A stretch of 64,000 bases of DNA, taken from an uncultured Chloroflexota bacterium. GTDB taxonomy: Bacteria > Chloroflexota > UBA11872 > VXNJ01. The position numbers and the translations under genes are program-made. The stretch is taken from contig CAJWLF010000011.1 in the NCBI GenBank assembly GCA_913043205.1, positions 1 through 64,000 of the forward strand. The letters are read 5' to 3'. A model generated the notes under the pieces. It saw only the letters and a program-made list of their open reading frames with translations, did no database searches and was not told the DNA's origin. Below, one piece after another: positions 1 to 8,784 of this stretch. The first letter of the stretch is position 1, and each line of letters opens with the position of its first letter.

Positions 1-1
1 C

Positions 2-127
2 GAAACTATCCCTTGGGGCATTTTGATGGCGGCCACGACCATCTCAGCAGTCCCACTGGCGGTTATGTACGTGTTGTTACAAGCTCTTTTTACCCAGGGA
101 ATCGTGATGAGTGGTATCAAAGGGTAA
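2..127 (+). CDS. Carbohydrate ABC transporter permease, C-terminal end only
   Basis: The first bases read in frame from base 2 as the last 41 residues of a membrane protein, beginning ETIPWGIL and ending VMSGIKG before TAA at 125-127. A short polar entry, one hydrophobic helix and a final QALFTQGIVMSGIKG-type tail are the hallmark C-terminus of MalG-type inner-membrane permeases, where the last residues read 'F..G...GavKG'. The rest of the gene lies left of the window. A binding lipoprotein follows on the same strand 245 bases later, which supports one importer locus. The family call is firm; the substrate cannot be told from this fragment. Confidence 0.75.
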   Translation, partial: ETIPWGILMAATTISAVPLAVMYVLLQALFTQGIVMSGIKG

Positions 128-372
128 GCATTCTGTCTTCGTAAATTTCCGACGATCCGATCCGACGATATGCTATGCCAGTTGTTTACATATGTATGGT
201 GATGGAGCATAATTTCCGGTAGGGCCTGTTTTGATGCTTGTCATTAAGCTGGACTTCAGATGCAGACGTGATTCGGTAAATTGCTTATGAGCCGACAACT
301 GAAACCGAGCTCTAGATTTTTAGGTAATGGCCAATCAACTGGGCTGTCAATACATCATGTGGGAGGTCACAT

Positions 373-1911
373 ATGTCGGAACGAAGATTATTAAGTCGCC
401 GACGAGCTCTGCGTGCCGCAGTGCTTGGAAGCGCTGGTATCGCCACTACGGCTGCGTTGGCCGGTTGTGGAGAAACCAGGACAGTGACTGTTACGGAAAC
501 TGTCGAGGTTGAGAAAGTTGTAACCAAGATTGTTGAAAAAGAAAAGGCTCTTGGTATCAACGAAGCGCGAACTGATGCGATTGTCGTCGAGAAAGAGATC
601 GTAAAGACAGTTGAGGTTAAGCCAGTTGTTACGGAAGTTAGCATGTGGTTTAACCAGTCGGCCCAGATGAAAAATTTCGAGAATAAAGTGCTTAAGCACT
701 TTAACGGTTCTCAAAGCTTGTATAAGTTATCGGCACTGTTGGTACCGAATAACGAATTGTCGACCAAAATGACTGCCGCTATCGCAGGCGGTACCGCTCC
801 AGACGTGGTTCGTATTGGTGGCTATACAGTAGCTAATGCCTTCATCAAAGCTAAGGCTTTGATTCCATTGAGCAAAGACTACAGACCAGACATCGCCAGT
901 TTGGACTTCGCTCCTGGTCTGAATCAATCATTTTCGTTCCAGGGTGAAATGTATGCCTGGCCAGTAAACACTGGTACTCAGTGCCTCTATTACAATACTC
1001 AGCTATATGACAAGGCCGGTATTAAGGACGTTCCGACCACTTTCGCTGGAATGATTGAAAATTCTAAGAAAGTTCAAGCACTGGGAGGAAAACATCTAGG
1101 GTATGAAATGGGCAACGAGCCAAAAGCTGGTACCTTCAACATCACCCATGGTCATCGATTGGGGTTTGGCCGGGAAGCCAACATAATTGATAAAACGGGA
1201 ACTAAAGTGCAACTGAATTCAGATCGCATGAAAGAGTTCTTCGGGTGGATCAAGAAGGATGTTGTCGATTCTGGCATATCGCCTATCAAGATCATGAACG
1301 AGCCATCTAATACCAAGGATTTCCAGACAGGGATGCTTGGGCACTTCTTTGCATATCCTTCCCGACTGCAGGCGAGCATAGATGCTATAGGATCTACTGC
1401 AACTGGTATTATTCGGTTGCCTGCTGGTCCTTACTCCGACGAGACGCCGGGTGGGAACGGTGGAGTCCTATCGATTCCTGTCGCAGCTAAGAATCCAGAC
1501 GGTGGATATGCTTTCACCGAATTTATTGGAGACAATAAAGAAAATAACGGTATCTGGGCAGCGGCTTTCGGTCAGCTTCCCCCGAGATTATCTCACCGTG
1601 ATAGTGTTGTTTATAGCGCGTATATGGCCAACACCCCGCAGGTTGCCCAATTCCTTAAAGGATTGGAGAAAGGACGCCTTTCTTACTACGGTCCTGGCGA
1701 TGTTCCGATCGCTACTGAATATGCAAAGGCACTTGAGAAAGTCTACTTTAGTGCTGCCTCAGTAGAGGACGCACTAAATACTGCGCAAAAGGCAGCTGAA
1801 CCTCTCTTAGCTAAGGCTCTGGAGAAGAATGATCCTTACGGTATGGCTCTTGCCCCAGGCGAGACAGCCAAGCTTGGTGAGCAGAAAGGTGGCATGGGCA
1901 CTACTAAGTAA
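373..1911 (+). CDS. ABC transporter extracellular solute-binding lipoprotein
   Basis: A 512-residue family 1 (sugar-type) binding protein. The N-terminus has a twin-arginine-like stretch (SRRRALRAAVLGSAG) followed by a lipobox LAGC near residue 32, so it is probably exported folded and anchored by lipid. Residues about 36-90 form a charged linker rich in VEKVV/VEKE units, common in Chloroflexota binding proteins. The ligand-binding fold follows, with GGTAPDVVRIG and the YAWPVNTGTQCLYYN segment typical of the family. GGGAGG lies about 8 bases before the ATG. It sits after a permease end, so it likely captures a carbohydrate or glycoside for that importer. The specific ligand is unknown. Confidence 0.85.
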   Translation: MSERRLLSRRRALRAAVLGSAGIATTAALAGCGETRTVTVTETVEVEKVVTKIVEKEKALGINEARTDAIVVEKEIVKTVEVKPVVTEVSMWFNQSAQMKNFENKVLKHFNGSQSLYKLSALLVPNNELSTKMTAAIAGGTAPDVVRIGGYTVANAFIKAKALIPLSKDYRPDIASLDFAPGLNQSFSFQGEMYAWPVNTGTQCLYYNTQLYDKAGIKDVPTTFAGMIENSKKVQALGGKHLGYEMGNEPKAGTFNITHGHRLGFGREANIIDKTGTKVQLNSDRMKEFFGWIKKDVVDSGISPIKIMNEPSNTKDFQTGMLGHFFAYPSRLQASIDAIGSTATGIIRLPAGPYSDETPGGNGGVLSIPVAAKNPDGGYAFTEFIGDNKENNGIWAAAFGQLPPRLSHRDSVVYSAYMANTPQVAQFLKGLEKGRLSYYGPGDVPIATEYAKALEKVYFSAASVEDALNTAQKAAEPLLAKALEKNDPYGMALAPGETAKLGEQKGGMGTTK

Positions 1912-1945
1912 GCTTTTGTTAGATCCTTTTAGTCAGTATCTATCG

Positions 1946-1985
1946 GGGTTGGGGATCGAAAGGTCCCCAACCCTAGTTTCATTTT
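1946..1985 (+). terminator. Rho-independent terminator after the binding-protein gene
   Basis: GGGTTGGGGA at 1946-1955 pairs perfectly with TCCCCAACCC at 1964-1973 across an 8-base loop, giving a 10-bp GC-rich stem. It is followed by TAGTTTCATTTTT. It lies 35 bases after the lipoprotein stop codon, so it should end the upstream transport transcript. The T tract is interrupted, which lowers certainty slightly. Confidence 0.8.
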
Positions 1986-2206
1986 TCTAGGGACGCTTCG
2001 TTAGTTAGTTATTGCCGCCTCATGAAACGCTTCTTTTGACGTTTTTGAGTAGCTTTCCTGTAGAGTATAAGCAGCATATCTCTTGGCCGAACCCCGCACT
2101 CCTGACGCTCACAGTTCTGGCCTCTCATAATCGTATTGTTTTCTGTAGGTAGTCGCAGGAAACTAGCCGCATTCATTTCTGTCTTACTGTAAAGTCCTAG
2201 GCTAAA

Positions 2207-3655
2207 TCACCCCAAATTGGGGTCGGACGAGGTGGATTTCTCGGGTCCCACGGCTGGCGGAGGACTATGATGCCCGGGGTCCCCAATCTCGATTATGCGT
2301 CTTTTATGTTGACTATCTAGTATCCGTAAATGTATTTCGTCGGCGTCAAAATCCTGAAGCAGTATTTCCAGCAATTCTTTTAGGGTGTCTTGATGGTTCG
2401 TCGTTGAAGACAGATCGGTTCTTTCCTCGGGATCCTCTTTTAAATTGAACAACTCCGGTGCTTCATTATGATGGAATATAAGTTTCCAATCCCCTTTTCG
2501 CAACATGCGGCTGCCAGCATTAGCCCCTACGGCAAAGTATTCACTGATGGCATGGGCGTTGGGGTCATCCTCTGCACCGCCCAGCAACGGTGTAAGATCT
2601 TTACCATCAAGCCCGTCGGGAATCGATGCATTGCCGAGCTCCAGTAATGTTCTGCTCAGATCAACCAATGAAACGGGCTCAGCAATGCGTCTTCCGTTAC
2701 CGGAAACGCCCGGGCCTTTCACGATGAACGGTATCGCACAGGAATCCTCATAAAAGGACTGTTTGTGCCACATGCCATGTTCTCCGTTCGCTTCGCCGTG
2801 ATCTGATGTGTATATGACGATTGTGTCATCCGTTAGACCGTTGTCGCCTAGAGCATCGAGTAAAACCCCTAGCTGATCGTCGGTATATGAGCACAGACCA
2901 TAGTAGGCCGCACGACAACGCCTGATCTGATCATCCGTTAGGTCTACAGTATCAAACCATTCAGCCATCCGCTGATTTCTTGGATGCAGTGTGTCGTGGT
3001 GAGCGGGATTAATTGGCATATCTGCGTGCTTTGGGTAATACCTGTCCCAGTATGGCTGGCGGCAGATAAATGGATTGTGGGGAGTGATAAAACCAACCAC
3101 TAAAGCCCAAGGCTGGGATTTTCGTTCTGGTTCGCCTAAATAGGCAGCTGCTCGCATAGCCGCTTCCTCGTCGTAGTCAGAGTAGTAATGGTCACCAGGG
3201 CCGGCCTCTTCAAAAAATTCTCTGCCCGCACCTCTTCGAGATGGATCTGGATCGGCCCAGTATGCATTCAATTTGGAACTGTGAGTACCGTGAACATCGG
3301 CCAATATGCGTTTTGTGAACCCATGGTGCTGATCCTGACCCTGAAAATGCATTTTTCCACAAAGTGTGGTCTCATAGCCGGCTGCATTTAACATGTGTGC
3401 CCAGGTCGGTTCTTCACTACTGAGTGGCGTTCCGTTATCCCAAACACCGATTTTACTTACGTGTTTGCCTGTCATGAATGAGGCTCGTGCGGGTACGCAT
3501 ATAGGTGAATTTGTGTACGCACAATCGAAAGTTACTCCTTCATCACTTAAGCGTTGCATGTTTGGTGTTTGTATAAACTGATGACCGTATGGGCTACTCC
3601 ATCTACGGCTATGCTGATCACTAATCACGATCAAAATATTCGGTTGTTTAGTCAT
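2207..3655 (-). CDS. Sulfatase, choline-sulfatase-like (tandem copy 1)
   Basis: A 482-residue type I sulfatase that hydrolyses sulfate esters. The metal-site start PNILIVISDQH (Asp13) and the formylglycine signature CVPAR (Cys53, converted to formylglycine by a separate enzyme) are intact. YTSDHGEANGEHG in the middle supplies further metal and active-site residues. The SPICVPARASFMTGKH block and following 'VWDN' resemble choline-sulfatase relatives more than classical arylsulfatases. No signal peptide is seen, so it may be cytoplasmic. It is the most divergent of three head-to-tail paralogues (Ala instead of Ser in CxPSR, shorter middle region). The true substrate is unknown. Confidence 0.88.
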   Translation of the reverse strand: MTKQPNILIVISDQHSRRWSSPYGHQFIQTPNMQRLSDEGVTFDCAYTNSPICVPARASFMTGKHVSKIGVWDNGTPLSSEEPTWAHMLNAAGYETTLCGKMHFQGQDQHHGFTKRILADVHGTHSSKLNAYWADPDPSRRGAGREFFEEAGPGDHYYSDYDEEAAMRAAAYLGEPERKSQPWALVVGFITPHNPFICRQPYWDRYYPKHADMPINPAHHDTLHPRNQRMAEWFDTVDLTDDQIRRCRAAYYGLCSYTDDQLGVLLDALGDNGLTDDTIVIYTSDHGEANGEHGMWHKQSFYEDSCAIPFIVKGPGVSGNGRRIAEPVSLVDLSRTLLELGNASIPDGLDGKDLTPLLGGAEDDPNAHAISEYFAVGANAGSRMLRKGDWKLIFHHNEAPELFNLKEDPEERTDLSSTTNHQDTLKELLEILLQDFDADEIHLRILDSQHKRRIIEIGDPGHHSPPPAVGPEKSTSSDPNLG

Positions 3656-3737
3656 TCAGTATTCCTTTGGGGGTATATAAATAGCGTGAGCTCGTGTGGC
3701 TGTGTCCATATTTCCTTATTCTTGTATTGCAAAAGAT

Positions 3738-5156
3738 CTAATTATCCCATCTGGGACTGTATGGCTGGCCTTGCATAGATTGATTGATTAGCATTCGATC
3801 TCGTTGTTGTGCGACTATTTGCTGCCTTAATTGAACTGGGTGCCAGTCAGCAAGAATGCGTTCGGTCATCTCTTTAACTATCGGTGTGTAGCGTACGTCG
3901 GCGGAAACATTATGTAATTCATTTGGATCATCTTCAATATTAAATAGTTCGCACGGTTCACCATGGTAATAATTCAATTTCCACTTTCCTTCGCGTAACA
4001 TTCTTCCTGGCGTTGTGGTTCCGTGTGCATAGTATTCGCATAGAGCTGTGCCGTCCGTCTGTTTAACTTGTCCTGTCAACAAAGGCAACAAGCTAACCCC
4101 ATCTGTGTCATTAGTATTTGCAGACGCTACGTCCAGCATAGTGTGGACTAAATCCACAAGTGAGGTCACTTGGTTATACCTGCTTCCGTCCTTTATGACG
4201 TTTGGCCATCTAATAATGAATGGGACTTTAGACGACGGGTCATAGAACGTGCACTTGTACCATAGACCGTGTTCACCCAGGCTCTCTCCGTGATCTGAGG
4301 TATACACTACTATAGTATTGTCAGCTAAGTTGTTGGCGTCTAAGGCATCCAGAATCTCACCTATCTTGTCATCACAAAATTCAGTCAGGCCGTAATAGGC
4401 AGCCCTACATATTCTGATTTGTTCTTCGGTTAGATCTTCTGCGCCGAAATGCATTCGTAGTCGCTGTGTTTGAGGGTGGCATAAGGATAGATCCTCTGCG
4501 GGTATGGAGGGTAAATCAGCGTGCTCAGGATAATAGTTTGTGTAGTATTCCTCTCGTACTCGAAATGGAAAATGTGGTGCGAATAGCCCTACGCATAGAG
4601 CCCATGGACGAGAATGCCTGTCAGCTTCGGTAAGATAGTTGAGAGTATGCTTGGTAACTGCATCATCATATCGCTGATCAACGGTATCTCCGGCTCCTGT
4701 ATCTTTTGTTAGTCTATCGTTTACCGCAAACGGGGTAGCAAGTTTACCTTTCTCCCAATCGGGCAGATTGGTGTGATACCCCCCTTCACCGTGGATGTCA
4801 GGCATGATCCGACGGCTGAATCCATGCATCTGGTCTTTCCCTATGAAGTGCATTTTGCCACAAAGAGTTGTCTCATAGCCGGCGTTGTTAAGTCGATGAG
4901 CCCATGTGGGTTCATCGGATCTTAAAGGAACAGTGTTGTCCCAAACACCAGTTTTATGCAGATGCCTGCCGGACATGAACGAGGCGCGAGACGGAACGCA
5001 CAACGGGGAATTGCAATATGTATTTTCAAACACAGCGCCCTCATTGGCTAATCGCTGTTGACTTGGTGTTTTTACGAATTTGTGACCGTAAGGAGTACTG
5101 ATTCTGGGGTCATGTTCATCGGACATAATTATTAAAATATTCGGTTTGTCAGTCAT
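3738..5156 (-). CDS. Sulfatase, choline-sulfatase-like (tandem copy 2)
   Basis: A 472-residue sulfatase starting DKPNILIIMSDEHDP with formylglycine motif CVPSR at Cys53 and YTSDHGESLGEHGLWYK near residue 300. All metal and catalytic landmarks are present. It shares long blocks with copy 3 (for example SPLCVPSRASFMSGRHLH, GYETTLCGKMHFIGKDQMHG), so the two derive from a recent duplication relative to copy 1. It is separated from copy 1 by 81 bases and from copy 3 by 70 bases on the same strand, which suggests one transcript. No formylglycine-generating enzyme is encoded in the window. No export signal is visible. Confidence 0.9.
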   Translation of the reverse strand: MTDKPNILIIMSDEHDPRISTPYGHKFVKTPSQQRLANEGAVFENTYCNSPLCVPSRASFMSGRHLHKTGVWDNTVPLRSDEPTWAHRLNNAGYETTLCGKMHFIGKDQMHGFSRRIMPDIHGEGGYHTNLPDWEKGKLATPFAVNDRLTKDTGAGDTVDQRYDDAVTKHTLNYLTEADRHSRPWALCVGLFAPHFPFRVREEYYTNYYPEHADLPSIPAEDLSLCHPQTQRLRMHFGAEDLTEEQIRICRAAYYGLTEFCDDKIGEILDALDANNLADNTIVVYTSDHGESLGEHGLWYKCTFYDPSSKVPFIIRWPNVIKDGSRYNQVTSLVDLVHTMLDVASANTNDTDGVSLLPLLTGQVKQTDGTALCEYYAHGTTTPGRMLREGKWKLNYYHGEPCELFNIEDDPNELHNVSADVRYTPIVKEMTERILADWHPVQLRQQIVAQQRDRMLINQSMQGQPYSPRWDN

Positions 5157-5226
5157 TGCAAGTCCTTAGTGATCTACTGAGACGCTGATGTTCTTATGGG
5201 ACCAAACAAATGTGCCGTACCTCGGA

Positions 5227-6672
5227 TTAGCCATAATTACCATTTCGCCAAGGTGGCCCCCAATTGTTGCCGGAAGACACATTGGCGTTTGCAATCAGTA
5301 ATCGTTGTTGCTGACTTTGGATAATTTCATGATGGATAGAATCCCCATCCCATCCATCAAGTGCGATTTCTGTGAGTTCAGATAGAACGGTTGCGCATTT
5401 GGGATCACTTGATAGGTCTGTAAGTTCATTAGGATCATTGTCCAAATCGAACAATTCAGGAGATTGACCATGGTAGTGATTTAGTTTGTAGTTCCCTCGT
5501 CGCACCATGCGTCCTGGAGTGCTAATGCCATGCGCATAATATTCACATATCGCCATTCCTTCAGATTCGCCCGTCTCTCCTGACAGTAATGGGAGCAGGC
5601 TCTCGCCGTCCGTGAATTCGGTATCGGCGCCCGTAGCGTCTAGTATTGTCTGTACAACGTCTAATAAGGAAGTGACTTGATCGTATTTCTGGCCAGGCTT
5701 GGTAATTCCGGGCCAGCGAATGATTAGTGGTACTCGGGACGATCTTTCATAAAATGTACATTTGTACCACATGCCATGATCACCGAGCATTTCCCCGTGA
5801 TCTGCTGTATATATAACAACAGTATTGTCTGCCAATCCATAGGCCTCTAATGCATCTAGGATGTCTCCGATTTTGTCGTCACAAAAGTCCACAAGACCGT
5901 AGTAGGCCGCTCGAGCTTTTCTAATCTGTTCATCTGGAATCCCTATGACTTCGAAGTGATGCCTCAGGCGACGGTTTTCTTCGTGCAATGATTCCAAATG
6001 GCCCTCTGGGATCTCCGGTAAGTCAGCGTGATCTTTTGCATATTTGTGGTAATACTCGGGCCGGGCTTTAAACGGGAAATGCGGAGTGAATATCGATGAT
6101 ACTAAAGCCCATGGCTTTTCTTTACGGGCTGGTTCGGCCAGATATTGGATCGAGCGCATAACAACCTCGTCATCGTATTGTTGATGTTCATGGTCCCCGG
6201 GACCGGGATCTTCCGCAAGTCGTCGTCGTAATCCGCCCTCATCACCTCTCGTTTTTGCAAATCCTCCATCGGTCCAATTTGGGAGATTCGTACCGATACC
6301 TCCCATGCCATGTATGTCGTCCATTATGCGGCGTGAAAACCCATGCATTTGGTCTGGGCCGACAAAATGCATTTTTCCACACAATGCTGTTTCATAACCC
6401 TCCCTGTTAAGCCTATGGGCCCATGTTGGCTCATCACTAGACAGTGGGACGCTGTTATCCCAGACTCCGATTCGATGTAAGTGTTTGCCTGTCATAAAAG
6501 AGGCCCGTGACGGCACGCATATCGGTGAATTGCAATACGCATTATTGAACGTAGCTCCACTGTCAGCCAGCCTTTGCATATTGGATGTGTCAACAAAATT
6601 GTGTCCATATGGTGTACTGATTTGAGGGTCGTGTTCATCACTCATTATTATCAAAAAGTTTGGCTTGTCCAC
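5227..6672 (-). CDS. Sulfatase, choline-sulfatase-like (tandem copy 3)
   Basis: A 481-residue sulfatase and the first gene of the three-sulfatase run. It starts at GTG. The N-terminal metal site is FLIIMSDEHDP, the formylglycine motif is CVPSR at Cys52, and YTADHGEMLGDHGMWYK lies near residue 305. Compared with copy 2 it has an insertion of about 12 residues near residue 150 (GGFAKTRGDEGG region). Its promoter should lie in the 136-base divergent gap shared with the short-chain dehydrogenase on the other strand. The neighbouring sugar-type importer and three sulfatases together suggest use of sulfated organic compounds, but the substrate is inferred, not seen. Confidence 0.9.
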   Translation of the reverse strand: MDKPNFLIIMSDEHDPQISTPYGHNFVDTSNMQRLADSGATFNNAYCNSPICVPSRASFMTGKHLHRIGVWDNSVPLSSDEPTWAHRLNREGYETALCGKMHFVGPDQMHGFSRRIMDDIHGMGGIGTNLPNWTDGGFAKTRGDEGGLRRRLAEDPGPGDHEHQQYDDEVVMRSIQYLAEPARKEKPWALVSSIFTPHFPFKARPEYYHKYAKDHADLPEIPEGHLESLHEENRRLRHHFEVIGIPDEQIRKARAAYYGLVDFCDDKIGDILDALEAYGLADNTVVIYTADHGEMLGDHGMWYKCTFYERSSRVPLIIRWPGITKPGQKYDQVTSLLDVVQTILDATGADTEFTDGESLLPLLSGETGESEGMAICEYYAHGISTPGRMVRRGNYKLNHYHGQSPELFDLDNDPNELTDLSSDPKCATVLSELTEIALDGWDGDSIHHEIIQSQQQRLLIANANVSSGNNWGPPWRNGNYG

Positions 6673-6769
6673 GTCGGCTCGTTTCTATCGATATTTGTAG
6701 GAATTCACTTAATGGTACCTAAGATAAACTAATTACGTTAGTTCGGTAATACGATGGCCTACTCGTGGC

Positions 6770-6775
6770 TATAAT
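6770..6775 (+). promoter_or_regulatory. TATAAT -10-like box before the SDR gene
   Basis: A perfect TATAAT lies 34 bases before the ATG at 6809, inside the divergent gap between sulfatase copy 3 and the SDR. No good -35 hexamer is found 16-18 bases upstream, so this is a weak call based on one element. The gene's ribosome site AGGA lies at 6796-6799. Confidence 0.3.
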
Positions 6776-6808
6776 CATTAATACATTTTTTCAATAGGAC
6801 TGGTTTTT

Positions 6809-7522
6809 ATGAACGATGGTCGAGTGGCAATAGTCACCGGAGGAAACAGAGGGCTAGGATTGGAGGTTTGCAGGCAATTAGCGTCGCAGAACTATCGAGT
6901 GGTTCTTACTAGTCGTGATGAGGCTAAAGGGGCTGCAGCGGTTCAGGCCTTAGCATCGGATGGACTCGAAGTTCTGTACCATGGGTTGGACGTCCGCGAT
7001 GATAGCAACATTGCTAGGGCCGTCGGCTTCGTGTTGTCTGCACTAGGATCAATTGATGTGGTTGTGAATAACGCTGGTATTCATTTAGACGAGCCTGTTG
7101 ATGGGCGACGTAATGCCCTTGTGACAAGCGATGAAACTTTGCTCCATTCGGTCGATGTAAATACTTTTGGGGCATATAGAATGTGTCGACGGGTATTGCC
7201 TATTATGGAAAATGGTGGGTATGGCAGGATTGTTAATGTCTCGTCAGGAGCAGGTCAGCTATGGGATATGGATGATGAATATCCGGCATATCAGATCTCT
7301 AAAACAGCCATGAATGCCGTTACTAGGGTGTTTGCGGCCGCATCACACGATTGTGTAAAGGTCAATTCTGTCTGCCCTGGATGGGTAAAGACAGATATGG
7401 GAGGGCCCAATGCACGTCTGGAGATTTCAGAAGGGGTGCAGACTATCGTCTGGTTAGCAACGGCTGGTGCAGATGCTCCAAATGGGGCGTTCTACAGAGA
7501 CAACAAAACTATTGACTGGTAA
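6809..7522 (+). CDS. Short-chain dehydrogenase/reductase, carbonyl-reductase-like
   Basis: A 237-residue NAD(P)-dependent oxidoreductase of the classical SDR type. The cofactor site TGGNRGLG lies at residues 10-17, the NNAG structural motif follows near 90, and the catalytic Ser (NVSSGAG) and YQISK (Tyr/Lys) are all present. The TGGNRGLG spelling and an RNAL-containing insert resemble eukaryote-type carbonyl reductases. The C-terminus is short and ends DNKTIDW, a 'gkfYrDnk' type ending common in that subgroup. It stands alone on the plus strand, facing an aldo/keto reductase end to end. Substrate unknown. Confidence 0.85.
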   Translation: MNDGRVAIVTGGNRGLGLEVCRQLASQNYRVVLTSRDEAKGAAAVQALASDGLEVLYHGLDVRDDSNIARAVGFVLSALGSIDVVVNNAGIHLDEPVDGRRNALVTSDETLLHSVDVNTFGAYRMCRRVLPIMENGGYGRIVNVSSGAGQLWDMDDEYPAYQISKTAMNAVTRVFAAASHDCVKVNSVCPGWVKTDMGGPNARLEISEGVQTIVWLATAGADAPNGAFYRDNKTIDW

Positions 7523-7587
7523 CGCACCATAGCCAACGATTCTTGTATAGGACGTCTACGCACCAGTAGTTAAACAAAAGCGTGTCG

Positions 7588-8553
7588 CTATTTGAGCCCC
7601 AGTGCCGACCTCACGTCAGCATGTACCGGATATCCGTGTTGTTCACGGTGGTACCAATTATCAAAGAAATTATTGGTCTTGAACCATTCGTGACGTCCAT
7701 CTGTGGCTTCCCTCCTCACACTCGCCCGTAGAGCTTCTTGCTCTTCCTCGGACATAGGCACAAAGGATGCCGCTATAGATGTGTCCTGTTCTACGTTACC
7801 TATATCTACCATGCCGCAACTCAAAGTAGTTATAGGTTGTGAGAGGGCGTAAGTGCGGCATTGTTTGGCCGTGAGACCTGCGTCGGTCACAATTTGACCA
7901 TTACCACCGAGAGATTTCATTCCAATACATGCAATGCCCCTATCATTTAGTATCGGCAGAACTTGGTTCTCAAAACTCCTAAACATGCTGTCCATTACAT
8001 TAATCGGCATTTGGCAGGAATCCCATTCAATATCCGCGTTTAGCATTTCTAGTAATATTTCGGGTCTCTTATGTCCAGTAAACCCTATGTATTTGGTTTT
8101 TCCTTTTTCTCGTGCCTCGATCAGGCTTTCCATCACCCCACCATCTTCAAAAATCCACTCTGGGTCGTTGTCGTAGTTGCACTCGTGAATGGAAATAAGA
8201 TCAACGGAATCGGTTTTTAGCCGTTCTAGACTTTCATCTATCTGCTTAGAGGCTTCTTGTCCATCTCTTGAACACACCTTAGTAGCAACAAACAAGTCGT
8301 CGAACCGCCCTTCGAGTGCCATGCCTATGCGGCGTTCACTCAAACCTTCTCCATAATCCCACGCTGTGTCTATGAATGTAATTCCACTATCGATTGCAGT
8401 ATTGATTACATGTATAGCTTCATCATCAGTGACTCCCGGCCTCACTATATGACCACCACCCATCGCAATAATGGATACTTGATCTTCGTGTCTTCCAAAG
8501 GATCTTTTAGGGATTTTGTGGCTAGAGCTCAAGTTGACACCTCTCCGGTTCAT
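7588..8553 (-). CDS. Aldo/keto reductase
   Basis: A 321-residue NADPH-dependent TIM-barrel oxidoreductase. The catalytic tetrad can be read in order: Asp in FIDTAWDYG, Tyr in the same motif, Lys in FVATKVCS and His in ISIHECN. The first 20 residues are poorly conserved, and the conserved part starts near FGRHEDQVSIIAMGGG. It belongs to the group often annotated as general-stress or oxidoreductase-like AKRs, close in style to ferredoxin-type AKR fusions but without any iron-sulfur domain here. It is probably monocistronic and is divergently oriented from the L,D-transpeptidase gene. Substrate not deducible. Confidence 0.85.
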   Translation of the reverse strand: MNRRGVNLSSSHKIPKRSFGRHEDQVSIIAMGGGHIVRPGVTDDEAIHVINTAIDSGITFIDTAWDYGEGLSERRIGMALEGRFDDLFVATKVCSRDGQEASKQIDESLERLKTDSVDLISIHECNYDNDPEWIFEDGGVMESLIEAREKGKTKYIGFTGHKRPEILLEMLNADIEWDSCQMPINVMDSMFRSFENQVLPILNDRGIACIGMKSLGGNGQIVTDAGLTAKQCRTYALSQPITTLSCGMVDIGNVEQDTSIAASFVPMSEEEQEALRASVRREATDGRHEWFKTNNFFDNWYHREQHGYPVHADVRSALGLK

Positions 8554-8618
8554 ACGACAGGTAACTAATAACTAAACATGACAGTGTAACAATATACATC
8601 TAACGGTCTTGCCGTTCG

Positions 8619-8630
8619 AATTATATAATT
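8619..8630. repeat. 12-bp perfect palindrome in a divergent promoter gap
   Basis: AATTATATAATT is its own reverse complement and lies in the 231-base gap between the aldo/keto reductase (minus) and the L,D-transpeptidase (plus). It contains a TATAAT on each strand, so it could be a shared -10 element or an operator. On the minus strand ATGACA at 8645-8650 is a possible -35 with a long 19-base spacer. The rest of the gap shows nothing I can name. Confidence 0.35.
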
Positions 8631-8784
8631 AGTTTGGTACATATTGTCATGAATTCGAGAACAGCTACAGCTCATGTAGACTATTCAGTAACTTATGTAT
8701 TTTATTGATAAAAACGCAGATCATCTACAACTATATCCGGGTAATTATCGTACATGCAGCAACTGTAGCGGTATGGGCAGCTAA

